DNA of 64,000 bases from Clostridioides difficile_A (lineage in GTDB: Bacteria > Bacillota > Clostridia > Peptostreptococcales > Peptostreptococcaceae): the NCBI GenBank assembly GCA_945909635.1, contig OX246690.1, positions 2,790,001-2,854,000 on the forward strand, given 5' to 3'. Position 1 is the stretch's first letter. The number at the start of each line of letters is the position of its first letter. The notes under the pieces were generated by a model that was not told the origin of the DNA, ran no database searches, and was given only the letters and a program-made list of their open reading frames with translations. This document shows, piece after piece, positions 63,655 to 64,000 of the stretch. A program made the translations under genes and the position numbers.

Positions 63655-63999
63655 TTATGCTAATGTGTCAATATCTATATAAGGCGCATCTTTCCATAAT
63701 TTTTCTAAATTATAAAATCCTCTGTTTTCCTCATTAAATACATGAACCATTACATCTCCATAATCAAGAAGTACCCAAGTTTGAGTGCTTTGTCCTTCTT
63801 TTCCTCTTGGCTCTAGTCCTAGTTTTGCTAATTCATCTTCTACATTATCAGCAATAGCTTTTACCTGTCTCTGAGAAGATGCTGTAGTGATAATAAAGTA
63901 ATCACACAAACTAGAAACTTTTCCTATATTTATTATAACTGTATCTTGACCCAGTTTATCTTCTATGGCATCATATGCTATTTTTGTCATTTGTTCCAC
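63655..63999 (-). CDS. rsfS: Ribosomal silencing factor RsfS (start at window edge)
   Basis: Binds L14 on the 50S subunit and blocks subunit joining in starvation. The 114-aa product has the Oligomerisation/DUF143 core CDYFIITTASSQRQVKAIAD and the conserved WVLLDYGDVMVHVF near residue 75. The frame opens at GTG (63997-63999) with an ATG at 63988-63990. The family normally starts close to this point, but the ribosome site lies outside the window, so the true start cannot be fixed. It is upstream of leuS on the same strand, a common arrangement in Firmicutes. Confidence 0.93.
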   Translation of the reverse strand: MEQMTKIAYDAIEDKLGQDTVIINIGKVSSLCDYFIITTASSQRQVKAIADNVEDELAKLGLEPRGKEGQSTQTWVLLDYGDVMVHVFNEENRGFYNLEKLWKDAPYIDIDTLA

Positions 64000-64000
64000 T

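Noticed and set aside
1..64000. CRISPR array, prophage or insertion sequence
   Set aside because: No regularly spaced repeats, transposase, integrase or phage structural genes are seen on either strand.

Overview
The window is low-GC, Gram-positive, endospore-forming Firmicute DNA and looks like a chromosomal segment of Clostridioides difficile. The reasons are the low GC, AGGAGG-type ribosome sites, sporulation genes (gpr, spoIIP), T-box leaders, a full selenocysteine machinery and Stickland-type amino-acid catabolism. The species call rests on recognising gene content and order, not on a search. I see no prophage, insertion sequence, rRNA or CRISPR array. Almost all of it reads as core chromosome with small accessory modules.

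Layout. 0.1-7.5 kb: an APC amino-acid permease, the CCA-adding enzyme, then gpr > spoIIP > a small membrane protein > lepA on the minus strand. 7.8-12.9 kb: two self-regulated modules, a winged-helix regulator with an alpha/beta hydrolase, and TetR + ABC ATPase + FtsX-type permease. They sit between gpr and rpsT, genes that are neighbours in Bacillus subtilis. 13.5-19.5 kb: rpsT(+), holA and comEC(-), an Eis-like GNAT, a DUF2156 protein, and a separate lipoprotein carrying the metallo-beta-lactamase domain that comEC here lacks. 19.6-24.1 kb: a TcdA/CsdL-type dehydratase, the selenocysteine tRNA, a G5/3D cell-wall protein, ung, and a divergent NusG-domain-II/ApbE pair. 24.4-32.2 kb: a MalY-type C-S lyase, an M24 peptidase, a fructose-family PTS with its PRD regulator, and a PepV-type dipeptidase. 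32.4-41.6 kb: manA, a large orphan MASE3/PAS sensor kinase, then selD > selA > selB and a ComEA-like protein. 41.6-51.3 kb: a DacF-type carboxypeptidase, a DUF2325 gene flanked by Fur-box-like sites, argH behind a T-box, a HAD phosphatase, an aminotransferase, a P-type ATPase behind a yybP-ykoY (Mn2+) riboswitch, and a VanY-type peptidase. 51.6-64 kb: TetR + MFS efflux, AraC + transglutaminase, threonine dehydratase + RidA, aspartate 4-decarboxylase, asparaginase, leuS behind a T-box, and rsfS at the edge.

How the genes work together. The most connected system is selenocysteine synthesis: tRNA-Sec, SelA, SelB, and SelD, which is itself a selenoprotein. SelD is read through an in-frame UGA at codon 17, so ordinary ORF calling truncates it by 60 codons. 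The 55.7-60.8 kb segment deals with Thr, Asn and Asp: IlvA makes reactive enamines that RidA clears, while asparaginase and aspartate decarboxylase can take Asn to Asp to Ala. Metal regulation is visible twice: a manganese riboswitch on the P-type ATPase and two Fur-like boxes around the DUF2325 promoter. The observations most worth following are the split ComEC architecture, the DUF2325/Fur arrangement, the riboswitch-based assignment of the ATPase to Mn2+ export, the small protein next to spoIIP, and a 51-bp inverted repeat that contains both ribosome sites of the NusG-like/ApbE pair.
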